From JABJAG01 sp965222215 (GTDB lineage Bacteria; Pseudomonadota; Alphaproteobacteria; UBA6615): a stretch of DNA of 64,000 nucleotides. Position 1 is the first letter of the stretch. Each line of letters opens with the position of its first letter. The stretch spans positions 2,232,001 to 2,296,000 of the forward strand of contig OZ244931.1 in the NCBI GenBank assembly GCA_965222215.1, written 5' to 3'. This document shows, piece by piece, positions 45,814 to 59,847 of this stretch. The notes beneath the pieces were generated by a model. The model worked only from the letters and a program-made list of their open reading frames with translations. It was not told where the DNA came from and did not search any database. The translations under genes and the position numbers were made by a program.

Positions 45814-46115
45814 GCCGCGCGCTCCTCGTCGCTGAGTTGAGACAGGTCCGCCGACCATTCTTCGATGTCGTAGAAGCTGTTCGGCGTGACGGCGCCCTCG
45901 GTGACCAGAAAGACGGCGCGGTAGTCTTCCGCGCTGCGCGGCCGCCGCGCCTCGGCCGACCCGGCCGGCAGGCACCAGCGGCGCGCGGTCGACGGCCCGA
46001 TCGCCCGCCGGGCAATTCGACCGACCCGCTTTCCGAGTTCGGTGTAGGAAAAACCGAGCCGCTTCCGGGCCTCATCGAGCCTTTCTGGGCGACCAACACA
46101 ACATTTGGCGTTCAT
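45810..46115 (-). CDS. Cro-like HTH regulator, first gene of the leftward operon
   Basis: 101 residues from the ATG at 46115 (GTG at 46127 is an alternative). The segment RLDEARKRLGFSYTELGKRVG, then PSTARRWCLPAG, resembles a short helix-turn-helix as in Cro or CII proteins. Divergent from the CI-like gene with the CTAG-rich operator region between them. C-terminal end acidic (LSQLSDEERAA). Confidence 0.65.
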   Translation of the reverse strand: MNAKCCVGRPERLDEARKRLGFSYTELGKRVGRIARRAIGPSTARRWCLPAGSAEARRPRSAEDYRAVFLVTEGAVTPNSFYDIEEWSADLSQLSDEERAA

Positions 46116-46127
46116 GGACAAACTCAC

Positions 46128-46240
46128 CGCTAGACCTAGAGTTGCGGCATTTAACCCAAAACGGCTTAATGTCTGTCAAGATGATTGTGCATTCTGCGGA
46201 TATTATTAGGCCGGTTCGACTAGCGCCACACCTAGCGGAA
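46128..46240. promoter_or_regulatory. Immunity operator region with four CTAG sites
   Basis: Between the divergent Cro-like and CI-like genes. CTAG, normally rare, occurs four times (46130, 46136, 46220, 46233), three with flanking CG as CGCTAG/CTAGCG. The A/T-rich centre contains likely promoters for both directions. Candidate repressor-binding sites. Confidence 0.5.
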
Positions 46241-46258
46241 TCGGCCAAAATCCGCGGC

Positions 46259-46642
46259 ATGCGAGGACGTCCACCTGAGAAAAAAATTATTGTGTTTCCA
46301 AACAATCTTCGCGCTCTTCGCGAAGATCGGGGGTGGTCTCAGCAGGAAGTTGCCGACCGAGTCGGCTGGCACGTCACCACCATCGGGAAGCTCGAGCGCG
46401 GCGATCGTGAGCTGAAAGCCTCCCAGATCTCAGCTCTGTCGCGCGCGCTCCAATGCCGCCCGTTTGAGATCCTCTCCGGCGAAGATCCGCTCGGGAAACG
46501 TGAGGCTGCTCTGCTGGCGCTGTTCCAGCACTTAAGCGAGCAAGACAAGGACCGGCTCCTTCGGCTCGGCAATGCGCTTGCGGAACCAGAAGAGCCCAAC
46601 GGCGGCAATGAGAAAACCAGCGCCGGGCCGTCGGCCGCATAG
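46259..46642 (+). CDS. CI-like phage repressor, short form
   Basis: 127 residues from the ATG at 46259; 46142 and 46169 are longer in-frame starts but would run through the operator sites. HTH at about residues 20-65 (NNLRALREDRGWSQQEVADRVG, read in parts, then TTIGKLERGDRELK). There is no LexA-like peptidase domain, so induction would not be by RecA self-cleavage. Arranged back to back with the Cro-like gene. Confidence 0.75.
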   Translation: MRGRPPEKKIIVFPNNLRALREDRGWSQQEVADRVGWHVTTIGKLERGDRELKASQISALSRALQCRPFEILSGEDPLGKREAALLALFQHLSEQDKDRLLRLGNALAEPEEPNGGNEKTSAGPSAA

Positions 46643-46660
46643 CCCGACCTGCGGGGGCGG

Positions 46661-47053
46661 CTAGTCGAGAAACGTGAAGTCGATTAAGACATTGTAAAAA
46701 TTGAATTCCGAGCTCGGCGCTAACCGGCGGCGGACTTTTCCGCGCACACGGACGCCAGCTTCCATTTTCGGCGCGACCCACTCTGCGATATCGCGCGGCA
46801 AATACCCGAGATCCCGTGTGTTCGCGCGCACCTGCACCGCGTTCGCGTCGGACGGGTTATGCGGTTCCCGGATGAACCTCACTTCGTCCCCGACCTGGCA
46901 CCGACGAACGGCCTTCTGCCTGTCTTCCGATCTGTTAACGCCCGCAACGGTGGTGGAATAAGTTTGTCGGGGTGGGCCGCCATCAGGGCGACGGCCAAAA
47001 TCTGTTGCAACCGGCGGTGAGCGTCGCCGGAACATGCGGCTAATCCATAGCAT
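46661..47053 (-). CDS. HIRAN-domain protein
   Basis: 130 residues from the ATG at 47053 (GGGAGG ribosome site). HIRAN pattern: TVAGVNRSEDRQKAVRRCQVG (in parts), DEVRFIREPHNPSDANAVQV, then LGYLPRDIAEWVAPKMEAG. HIRAN domains bind DNA 3' ends in helicases such as HLTF; stand-alone versions occur in phages. The gene is on the minus strand between the repressor and ParB genes and is divergent from ParB, so it is independent of the early operon. Confidence 0.82.
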   Translation of the reverse strand: MLWISRMFRRRSPPVATDFGRRPDGGPPRQTYSTTVAGVNRSEDRQKAVRRCQVGDEVRFIREPHNPSDANAVQVRANTRDLGYLPRDIAEWVAPKMEAGVRVRGKVRRRLAPSSEFNFYNVLIDFTFLD

Positions 47054-47187
47054 AGACACCTCCCGCCACAAGTATGTCGACGATATCGCGGTTCGTGCCG
47101 GGGTGGACACACCCATTCTGGCTTTGCTGCAGCGCCGAAATACTCGTGCGGCAAATGATTATTAAGCCATTTTGTCCCTTTTTTAGC

Positions 47188-47216
47188 TTGACACGATTTA
47201 GGACGTTTTGGCCTAT
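47188..47216 (+). promoter_or_regulatory. Promoter of the rightward ParB operon
   Basis: TTGACA at 47188-47193, 17-base spacer, GCCTAT at 47211-47216, 33 bases before the ParB start. Located in A/T-rich DNA between divergent genes. Confidence 0.55.
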
Positions 47217-47248
47217 TTGCTTCCGCCCAACATCATGCGGAGCAAAAA

Positions 47249-48634
47249 ATGACCGACACCACCTTCGACCCGAACGTCGTTCGCCGGAACGCCGAGGCGG
47301 CTTTCGCGGCCAGCCCATTGGCATCGTGGCGTGAGGCGTGCCGGGCCGCCGACATCGACAGCGGCAGCCTTTCCAAGTTCATGAACGGCAAGGCCGACCG
47401 GATCGAGGCGGCCACCTTGGCGAAGCTGTCGGCGGCGCTGGGCACCACGGCGTCGGCCCTGCTGGGTGAGGCCAGCCCGGCCGACAACACCGTCACGATC
47501 GACATGATCGACCCGCCGGCGAACAACCCGCGTCGCACGGTCGACGACGAGGAGCTGGCCTCGCTCACCGAGTCCGTGGCTCAACGCGGGATCCTGCAGA
47601 ACCTGATCGTCGTGCCCCGCAAGGGCGGTCGCCTCGAGGTGGTTGCCGGCGAGCGGCGCTACCGCGCGATGAAAGCCGCGATCGCCGCCGGCCGCCGCCC
47701 GGCCGACGAGCCCATCCCGGTGCGGATCATCGACGTGCCGGGCGGCAAGGCCGGCGCCGGCGAGATCATGGCGCTGGCCGTGATCGAGAACGACCAGCGT
47801 GCCCCGCTGGCCCCGCTCGAGGAGGCCGAGGCGTTCGACTGGTTCCGCCGCGAGCGCAAGATGAAGCCGCCGGCGATCGCCGAGACCATTGGCCGGCCCG
47901 GCGAGGCCGGCGAGCGTTACGTGCAGCTGCGCCTCAACCTGATCGACAAGCTGGACGCGACCGTCAAGGGCGCGCTCGCCGAGGGCCGGATCAACCTCGC
48001 CGCCGCCCGCGCGCTCACCGCCGGCACGAAGAAGACCCAGCGCCAGCTGCTCGACCGGATCGTCGACGGCCAGCTGACCCGCGCGGTCGACATCGACGCG
48101 GCCGTCAAGCGCGCCGACGCCCCGCGCGACCCGAAGCCGGAACAGGCGGACATCGAGGACGAGATCCCGCCGGACACGACCTTGGTCAAGGACCGTTCCC
48201 CCGGCGCCGCGGCGGGCCTCGCCGATCATTTCGGCCATCCAGACGGATGTATGTGGCCGGACTCAGCCGCGGACGATAGCGTCCAGACGGCGGCCGCCAG
48301 CGTCGAGGCGCCGGCGCCGGAACACAACGAGCCCCTGTACGACAAGCCCGCGCCGCCGGCCAAGGCCACGACCCCCGCGCGCCGCTCATCGCCACCGCCC
48401 CGGCAAGACCCGCCGCCGGGCAACCGGCCGGGCAGCGAACACCCGCACTACCTCGACGTCGCCATCAAGCCGGTGCACGTCAAGCACGACGGCGGCGGCC
48501 CCTTCCCCGAGCGGATCACCTTTTACGACCCGGGCACCAAGCAGTACCGGGAATACGCCCCCGCCGGCGCGCCCGTCGCAGCGCCCGCCGGTGGCGCAGG
48601 CCGCGCCCAATCAAACAACGGGAGCGCGGCATGA
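47249..48634 (+). CDS. ParB-family protein with N-terminal Xre HTH
   Basis: 461 residues. Residues about 10-75 form an Xre-like helix-turn-helix (SWREACRAADIDSGSLSKFM, then LAKLSAALGTTASALLG). The ParB N-terminal CTP-binding core follows, with GERRYRA at 134-140 and a KorB-like HTH (KPPAIAETIGRPGEAGERYV, then LAAARALTAG). A Pro/Ala-rich linker and a beta-rich end complete it. No ParA is seen in the prophage. A 13-bp palindrome overlaps codons 8-12. GGAG lies 7 bases before the ATG. First gene of a chain of ATGA-coupled genes. Confidence 0.88.
   Translation: MTDTTFDPNVVRRNAEAAFAASPLASWREACRAADIDSGSLSKFMNGKADRIEAATLAKLSAALGTTASALLGEASPADNTVTIDMIDPPANNPRRTVDDEELASLTESVAQRGILQNLIVVPRKGGRLEVVAGERRYRAMKAAIAAGRRPADEPIPVRIIDVPGGKAGAGEIMALAVIENDQRAPLAPLEEAEAFDWFRRERKMKPPAIAETIGRPGEAGERYVQLRLNLIDKLDATVKGALAEGRINLAAARALTAGTKKTQRQLLDRIVDGQLTRAVDIDAAVKRADAPRDPKPEQADIEDEIPPDTTLVKDRSPGAAAGLADHFGHPDGCMWPDSAADDSVQTAAASVEAPAPEHNEPLYDKPAPPAKATTPARRSSPPPRQDPPPGNRPGSEHPHYLDVAIKPVHVKHDGGGPFPERITFYDPGTKQYREYAPAGAPVAAPAGGAGRAQSNNGSAA
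47271..47283. repeat. 13-bp dispersed palindrome, copy 5 (CGAACGTCGTTCG)
   Basis: Exact palindrome 22 bases into the ParB gene (codons PNVVR), where a bound protein could autoregulate. Confidence 0.85.
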
Positions 48635-48906
48635 GCACCCCGGGATACGTGGACGGAAACGAGGCCGCGGGCGGCAACGTCACCTACATCCACCAGCAAC
48701 CCACCGTGCACGGCACCGCCGCGCGCTGGGTGACCGGGCCGATCGGCGCGAAGACCTTCCGGGACGTGACCCGCCAGACCGTCTGCGGCGGCTTCGCGCT
48801 GATCGTGCCCGCCTTCCGAAACGACGACGAGCCGCGCGCCATGTGGGTGCCGGCCAAGGACGTCCGCGCCTGCCGCACGGCGGGCGAGCCGGGAGACGCC
48901 CCATGA
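48631..48906 (+). CDS. 91-residue phage protein
   Basis: ATG overlaps the ParB stop (ATGA). Contains VTYIHQQPTVHGTAARWV, then GGFALIVPAFRNDDEPRAMWV. Beta-rich, unknown. Coupled at its end to the next gene by ATGA. Confidence 0.6.
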   Translation: MSTPGYVDGNEAAGGNVTYIHQQPTVHGTAARWVTGPIGAKTFRDVTRQTVCGGFALIVPAFRNDDEPRAMWVPAKDVRACRTAGEPGDAP

Positions 48907-49193
48907 GCCGCGCCCCGCAATACGGCCAGAAGCGCGGGGCGCGCTGCCCCGCCAAGGGCTGCGCGCGCCACGTCGCCCCGCCCGCGCCGCTATGCGCGCG
49001 CTGCCTCGACGGCCTGTCGCCGGACCTTCGCGAGGCGATCGCCCGGTTGTCCCGCGGCGCGGCGCAAACCGCCGACATCTCCATGCGCCAAGACTGCCAG
49101 CGCGCCCTCACCCTCGCGGTTGACGCCGCCAAGGAGGTGCTGGCCGCCGAGCGCGACCTCTACCCCGCCCCCGAAAAGAGGAAAACCGGATGA
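48903..49193 (+). CDS. 96-residue zinc-knuckle protein, relative of 42820-43074
   Basis: ATG overlaps the previous stop (ATGA). CPAKGCARHV then CARCLDGLSPDLREAI has the same cysteine spacing and following P-x-x-REA motif as the minus-strand protein at 42820. Helical C terminus. Confidence 0.65.
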   Translation: MSRAPQYGQKRGARCPAKGCARHVAPPAPLCARCLDGLSPDLREAIARLSRGAAQTADISMRQDCQRALTLAVDAAKEVLAAERDLYPAPEKRKTG

Positions 49194-49468
49194 ACCGCTT
49201 TTGCGAAGTGACCCTGAACTCCCCCTACGGCTACATCACCGTCCGGCCGGTCGAGCCGAACTTCACCCGGCGGCGCCTGCGCAACGGCGCCACCGGGCAG
49301 ATCATCAGCGACGACGGGCCGAACGCCTTTCTCGTTCGCTTCGACGCCATCAGCGACGGCCCGATCCGGGTGCCGACGCACTGGCTCGCCTTTGCCGGCG
49401 TGCCCGCCACCGGCTGCGACCCGACCGAGCTGGCGCCCGCCCGCCCCGCGATCACGGTGCCGGCATGA
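49190..49468 (+). CDS. 92-residue phage protein
   Basis: ATGA overlap with the preceding gene. Beta-strand-rich (YGYITVRPVEPNFTRRRL, then FLVRFDAISDGPIRVP). Not recognised. Confidence 0.6.
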   Translation: MNRFCEVTLNSPYGYITVRPVEPNFTRRRLRNGATGQIISDDGPNAFLVRFDAISDGPIRVPTHWLAFAGVPATGCDPTELAPARPAITVPA

Positions 49469-49764
49469 GCGGGGGCAACGACGACGCGGGCAGCTTCCGC
49501 ATCCGCACCGGCACGGGCGCAGAGATCTCGCGCTCGCACCCGGACCAGCGCGAACTGCTCGACGTGACAAAGCAATTCCTGACGGTCGCCGGGATCGCGA
49601 GGATGACGGGATACGACGCCGACACGGTGCTTTCCGCCCTGACATCCGCCGCCGGCACGTTCGCCATGAACCACGCCGACAACGCCGGGGAGGTCAAGCT
49701 GTTTGCGCAAGCCCTGCGCACCTACGCCGACACCCTCGAAGCGACCGTGACGGACAAGAATTGA
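49465..49764 (+). CDS. 99-residue phage protein
   Basis: ATG at 49465 overlaps the previous stop. Contains FLTVAGIARMTGYDADTVLSAL, which resembles an HTH turn, and a helical end. Unknown. Confidence 0.58.
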   Translation: MSGGNDDAGSFRIRTGTGAEISRSHPDQRELLDVTKQFLTVAGIARMTGYDADTVLSALTSAAGTFAMNHADNAGEVKLFAQALRTYADTLEATVTDKN

Positions 49765-49994
49765 GCCGCGTTGCCCCTCCCAATCCCCCGCGGCTCATGG
49801 GCGCGGAGCCTGACCCGAACGACGTTCGGCCGGGTTCCGCGCCCGCTTCCCTGCCTGCCCGCCCGCCCGCCTACGAGCCCGCCATGCCGGCGCTGAAAGC
49901 CATGGCCCGCGCGATCGCGACGGCCGTGCTGGCGGAGGAAATTCCCGAAACCGTGTCGCGAAACCCCGCGCGGCCGACCCACGGAGAAACGTGA
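49761..49994 (+). CDS. 77-residue phage protein
   Basis: TTG at 49761 overlaps the preceding stop (TTGA); an ATG at 49797 is the alternative start. Pro-rich start, helical end (ALKAMARAIATAVLAEEI). Contains a 13-bp palindrome at 49816 (codons PNDVR). Unknown. Confidence 0.45.
   Translation: MSRVAPPNPPRLMGAEPDPNDVRPGSAPASLPARPPAYEPAMPALKAMARAIATAVLAEEIPETVSRNPARPTHGET
49816..49828. repeat. 13-bp dispersed palindrome, copy 6 (CGAACGACGTTCG)
   Basis: Exact palindrome, A at the centre, in the 77-residue ORF. Confidence 0.85.
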
Positions 49995-49995
49995 C

Positions 49996-50340
49996 ATGAA
50001 GAACCCCCTGCAGGAAGGCATCGCTCCGGCCGTGATCGCGGCCGCAGCGACCCGCACGATCGCCGCCGGCGTGTGGCGTCGTGCCCGGGAATTCGCGCGA
50101 GGCCGCTGCCGACACATCCCGATCACCGCGATCACCCGCATGCGGCTGGCGCCGGGCGAGCTGCTGGTGATCAACGTCGACCGGGAGACCAACCCGCCCG
50201 AGCTCGAGGCCCTCCGCGACGCCCTCGACGCGGCGGCGCGCGCATCGGGCCAGACCCGCATGCCCGTCATCATCCTCGGCCCCGGCACCAAGCTGACAAA
50301 GACCGAGGCGCCGGCCGAAACCACGAAGACCGAGAACTGA
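49996..50340 (+). CDS. 114-residue phage protein
   Basis: Starts 1 base after the preceding stop. N-terminal helix with alanines (AVIAAAATRTIAAGVW), basic middle (RRAREFARGRCRHIPI), then a VIILGPGT strand. Unknown; a DNA-associated role would fit the basic charge. Confidence 0.55.
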   Translation: MKNPLQEGIAPAVIAAAATRTIAAGVWRRAREFARGRCRHIPITAITRMRLAPGELLVINVDRETNPPELEALRDALDAAARASGQTRMPVIILGPGTKLTKTEAPAETTKTEN

Positions 50341-50373
50341 AACGAGCCTTTTCCAAAAACCAAGGAGACCACT

Positions 50374-50727
50374 ATGAACCACCTGAAACCTCGCCAGAAG
50401 GAAGGCGACGGCAAATGGCACTACACGAGCCATAACAAGCGCACCGGCACCTATCCGATCGGATATTGCGCTGATGGCTGCCCCGGCCACGACACAGCCG
50501 AGGACGCCGCCGAACACTATCGGCAGTACCTGCTCGACAATCTGCGCTTCACTGACGACGACCCGAATGCATCAAGCCAGCACCGTTGCGAGGCTGAGGG
50601 GTGCGACGTGTTCACAAGCGGCGCGGCCGACGCGCCCGGCTGCATGACGCGGACCCTGTGCGCCGCCCACCGAAACCGAGAAGCCGTCGATGCGCTTCTG
50701 GTTGTCGGTGAGGCGTGGACGAGCTGA
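50374..50727 (+). CDS. 117-residue Cys/His-rich phage protein
   Basis: AAGGAG 7 bases upstream. Contains CADGCPGHDTAEDAAEHY and later CEAEGCDVF and CAAH, a possible zinc site. WHYTSHNKRTGTYPIGYC resembles an AP2-like strand pattern. Not assigned. Confidence 0.6.
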   Translation: MNHLKPRQKEGDGKWHYTSHNKRTGTYPIGYCADGCPGHDTAEDAAEHYRQYLLDNLRFTDDDPNASSQHRCEAEGCDVFTSGAADAPGCMTRTLCAAHRNREAVDALLVVGEAWTS

Positions 50728-50976
50728 CCGACTACGAGCCTTTGAACCCATGACCTTCGCTCTCCGCTGCTTGGCAAAAGACAGCCCACAAAACAAAGAC
50801 GAGCGCGCCGTGTGCAAGGCGGACAGCACACGGACCCCTGACCACGAGGGGCAGATAATGGGGCGCATCCGGCGTCCGATGTTAGCTACGTGGGAACCGG
50901 CGGCGGCGGGGGTGTGCCCCTGCTGCCGCTCGGGCCGGACCTGTAGAGTGGGGCGAAACAACAATGGAGACCCGTC
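50728..50976 (+). other. Gap without a confident gene
   Basis: A plus-strand frame (50750-51070) is open but overlaps the next gene heavily and lacks a ribosome site. The segment includes GC-rich hairpins around 50846-50860 and 50915-50935. No terminator T-run is obvious. Confidence 0.45.
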
Positions 50977-51255
50977 GTGGATGACGAACATCGCAAGATT
51001 TACGCCCGGCTCACTGCGAATGCTGCACTGTCAGAGGCGCAGATCAAGGCCAACCCGATACACCACCTGACCCGCGCCGCCGAACGCATTAGGGAGCTAG
51101 AAGGTGCCATCGATGACGCACTGGCACTGCTTCACGGCCTCGATGATTACGACATCTCCCGCGACGTCTCGCCGGATATGTCACCGGGCATGGTCGAGAC
51201 CGCACTGGCGCGGAATGGCAAAGCCTACGACCATCTCCGGGCCGTCCGAAACTGA
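50977..51255 (+). CDS. 92-residue helical phage protein
   Basis: GTG start with GGAGA 6 bases upstream. Helical: NPIHHLTRAAERIRELEG, then DDALALLHGLDDYD. Unknown; the pattern is common in small phage accessory proteins. Confidence 0.62.
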   Translation: MDDEHRKIYARLTANAALSEAQIKANPIHHLTRAAERIRELEGAIDDALALLHGLDDYDISRDVSPDMSPGMVETALARNGKAYDHLRAVRN

Positions 51256-51268
51256 GCGGGTATCGGGA

Positions 51269-51442
51269 ATGACGATCAGATACTTCATAAGCGTTTCGCC
51301 GAGCGGGCGGAAAAGCCGCTGTTGGTTCGACGACGCCCCGCCGAAATCCGTGGGGGCGTCGATGCCGCAGGGACAAGTCGGCTACAGCCATGCCGCCGCC
51401 CGCCGTGATGCACATCGCCGACAGACGGCGCAGAAGAAATAA
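51269..51442 (+). CDS. 57-residue phage protein
   Basis: ATG at 51269 follows 13 bases after the previous stop. Begins MTIRYFISVSPSGRKSRCW; the earlier part of the open frame is a shadow. Basic C-terminal end. Unknown. Confidence 0.5.
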   Translation: MTIRYFISVSPSGRKSRCWFDDAPPKSVGASMPQGQVGYSHAAARRDAHRRQTAQKK

Positions 51443-51457
51443 CGAGGGACCACAGGC

Positions 51458-51655
51458 ATGGAAGACAGACGCACAGAGTTCGAGCAGCGCGCCGCCGAAG
51501 AACTGGACGCAGCGCGCGAAGCTATCGAAACAGCCGCCGCGCACCTGCGCCTTCCGAACGGCCGCAAGCGCGCGTTGGCACTCTTAGACGAAGCGTTGAA
51601 GCGCCACGGCCATTCGACCGGCTATCGCCTGCGTCATCCGCAATCTCATAACTGA
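51458..51655 (+). CDS. 65-residue helical phage protein
   Basis: Charged helix (EFEQRAAEELDAAREAIE) followed by a basic part. Preceded by GAGGGA. Unknown. Confidence 0.55.
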   Translation: MEDRRTEFEQRAAEELDAAREAIETAAAHLRLPNGRKRALALLDEALKRHGHSTGYRLRHPQSHN

Positions 51656-51668
51656 GGGACCACCGTTC

Positions 51669-52175
51669 ATGACCGAACTTCCCCCAAAAGCACTGTCCGT
51701 CCGCCAACCGTGGGCATGGGCCATCATCCACGGCGGCAAGGACATCGAGAACAGGTCTTGGCAGGCCGTCGATCGTGGCGACATGCAGCCCCTGCGCATC
51801 GCCATCCATGCGAGCAAGGGAATGACGCGCGACGAATACGAGAGCGCGCACGACTTCATGCGGGCGTTCGGCATCCAGTGCCCGCGGCCCGACGAACTGG
51901 TGCGCGGCGCCATCATCGGCAGCGTTACGGTCACAAGCATCGTCAAAGAAAGCGAGAGCCCATGGTTCATCGGCCCGCGCGGGCTCGTTCTGGCCGACCC
52001 TGAGCCATGTCCGATCATCGCCGCATCCGGAATGCTCGGATACTTCGTGTGGGCACGTGGCGGCACCCAGGCCGAACCGCTGCCGTGGATGAAGGCGTGG
52101 CCGAACGAAATCCGCCGGCGAAAGAAGCCATATCAACAGCCAGAACCGGCGGCGATCCCGCTGTTCGAAAACTAG
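51669..52175 (+). CDS. ASCH-domain protein
   Basis: 168 residues. The ASCH start is clear (ALSVRQPWAWAIIHGGKDIENRSW, in pieces), then LRIAIHASKGMTRDE and RGAIIGSVTVTSIV, with GYFVWARGG late. ASCH domains are PUA-like and are proposed to bind RNA or modified bases. Common as an accessory gene in prophages. GAGGGA upstream of the ATG. Confidence 0.82.
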   Translation: MTELPPKALSVRQPWAWAIIHGGKDIENRSWQAVDRGDMQPLRIAIHASKGMTRDEYESAHDFMRAFGIQCPRPDELVRGAIIGSVTVTSIVKESESPWFIGPRGLVLADPEPCPIIAASGMLGYFVWARGGTQAEPLPWMKAWPNEIRRRKKPYQQPEPAAIPLFEN

Positions 52176-52188
52176 CGAGGAACGGAAC

Positions 52189-52548
52189 ATGGGAAGCATT
52201 GCAAGTCTGAGAATGATCATAGTCGATGACCAAGGAGACGAGACCCAACTAGAGCTCGTGGATGTCGAACGGGCGGACATCCAGAACGAAATCAACGACA
52301 CGACCTTGGACCCGCCAAGCAACGCAAGGTTTCGCACATTCGAGGCCACCGGGAAGGTGACAATCAACATTGTCGCGCACCGGAGCGATGCACAGGAACC
52401 TATCGACATTCCTGACGGTTTCGTCGTTACAGACATTCGATTAACACTGCCGGACGGCGGGTCGATCTACATCGGGAGATGTCACCTCGGCGATCTCGAA
52501 CAGCGCATTGCCAGCGCCATTCGTCATCACATCGCCGCCGGCGAATAA
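52189..52548 (+). CDS. 119-residue phage protein
   Basis: Begins MGSIASLRMIIVDDQGDETQ; beta-rich (FRTFEATGKVTINIVAH) with a helical C terminus. Ends 76 bases before the recombinase start. Unknown. Confidence 0.58.
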   Translation: MGSIASLRMIIVDDQGDETQLELVDVERADIQNEINDTTLDPPSNARFRTFEATGKVTINIVAHRSDAQEPIDIPDGFVVTDIRLTLPDGGSIYIGRCHLGDLEQRIASAIRHHIAAGE

Positions 52549-52624
52549 GGAAGGCTCCAGCCGCCCAGCAATGGCCCGCGACGCGACGCTTGCCATAACC
52601 GCCGACTCGCCCTTTCATAGATCC

Positions 52625-54268
<1,644 letters not shown>

Positions 54269-54375
54269 GTTATGTCTTTGCGCGTCGGTGCCTGGGGCAC
54301 GTTCCTGTCTGGGCTGAAGGAACCATCGTCGAATAGGTTGCATATTGTTTGCTGTTTCGCTCATGCGCTTGGAAG

Positions 54376-54491
54376 ACCTGGCAACGACCTACTCTCCCGC
54401 GTCTTAAGACGAAGTACCATCGGCGCTAAGGGTCTTCACGGCCGAGTTCGGAATGGGATCGGGTGTGGCCCCCTTGCTATAGCCACCAGGT
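54376..54491 (-). rRNA. rrf: 5S ribosomal RNA
   Basis: Leftward. The 5' part reads CCTGGTGGCTATAGC and the conserved CCCGATCCCATTCCGAACTC segment is present on the minus strand. Ends set by eye, a few bases uncertain. Confidence 0.93.
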
Positions 54492-54654
54492 CGTCCAAGA
54501 GCATGTGCGCAAATCCTGAAAACATGCCTTTTATCAAGGCATTAAAGCCAAAAGCTGTTCAGTCGGGTCAATTTCGTTGACGAACCTTGCCGCTGTACGC
54601 GGCAGCATATGACCGTTCTTGCAGGATCCCGAAAGATCCATACGCAAACGGTCC

Positions 54655-57426
<2,772 letters not shown>

Positions 57427-57649
57427 AAGCCGTCGCGTACAGGGGCAAGCCCCGTCGACGCTCTTGCTCCGACTTTCTCAGCTTTTGGCTCCGCACAGAA
57501 CATGCTCTCGCGCATGCCCCGTGCGGGGTCAGGATTGCAACCTATTCACGATGTCAAACAACGCCGCCCGGCGATTGCCGGACGAATACCTGATTTCCGC
57601 CATTCCGTTGGATATCGGACCGTTTCCGGATCCAACTTCCACAAGTAAC

Positions 57650-57725
57650 TGGTGGAGCTGGACGGGATCGAACCGACGACCTCCTGCTTGCAAAGCAGGC
57701 GCTCTCCCAACTGAGCTACAGCCCC
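57650..57725 (-). tRNA. tRNA-Ala (UGC)
   Basis: 76 bases with encoded CCA; anticodon loop TTTGCAA. In the 16S-23S spacer as usual. Confidence 0.96.
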
Positions 57726-57737
57726 AACCGGAAAGTT

Positions 57738-57814
57738 TGGTGGGCCTGGGAAGACTTGAACTTCCGACCTCACGCTTATCAAGCGCGCGCTCTAACCAAC
57801 TGAGCTACAGGCCC
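57738..57814 (-). tRNA. tRNA-Ile (GAU)
   Basis: 77 bases with encoded CCA; anticodon loop TTGATAA. Between 16S and tRNA-Ala. Confidence 0.96.
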
Positions 57815-57926
57815 GGAATCCGGTCTTCCCGCTCATAAAACGGATGGCAGAAGGGATGCGCCGGCGGCGGCACGCGGGTACTTTTTGTGTCCAAGTCGAT
57901 CGCGAATGGCGAACCATTCGTGATCT

Positions 57927-59429
<1,503 letters not shown>

Positions 59430-59847
59430 TTGACCTCCCCGATCGTCAGGACCGAAGTCCCTCGGACGGGTCGACTAGAAGCGTCTACTTAGCACAAGCG
59501 AGGCACATAAAATGTACCTCGTTACATTCCAAGAATGCGCAATGCTAAGCGGACGTGTTTGATCACGCACCGCCGCCTGCGCATCCCTTCTTCAGGTATT
59601 CACAATGTCCAACAGCGCAAGTGCCTGTCTCGCTCCTTACGAGGAGCGAATGTCTTCGGCATTTTGCAGAGCCGCCCGCTAGGGACCGAGGCCCGGAGTG
59701 GGCGGCGGAGGCGGGTTGTACGACCACGGACCGGATGTGTCAAACGCTTTTTTCGACATATCCGGAATGCGCTCTTACATCCCTGTAATCCGCTCGCTGC
59801 CTCGCCTCCTCTGTAAGGAGAGAAACCATCGAAACGGATTGACGCGT
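59430..59847 (-). other. Leader of the rRNA operon
   Basis: About 420 bases between the promoter and the 16S gene, without a protein gene. It contains a hairpin near 59501-59521 and other stems that may belong to rRNA processing. Upstream bases to 60010 hold the divergent promoter region of the SixA-like gene. Confidence 0.6.

Noticed and set aside
50690..51070. 126-codon plus-strand frame between two small genes
   Set aside because: It overlaps both neighbours out of frame and has no ribosome site; a possible CXXC pair is not enough.
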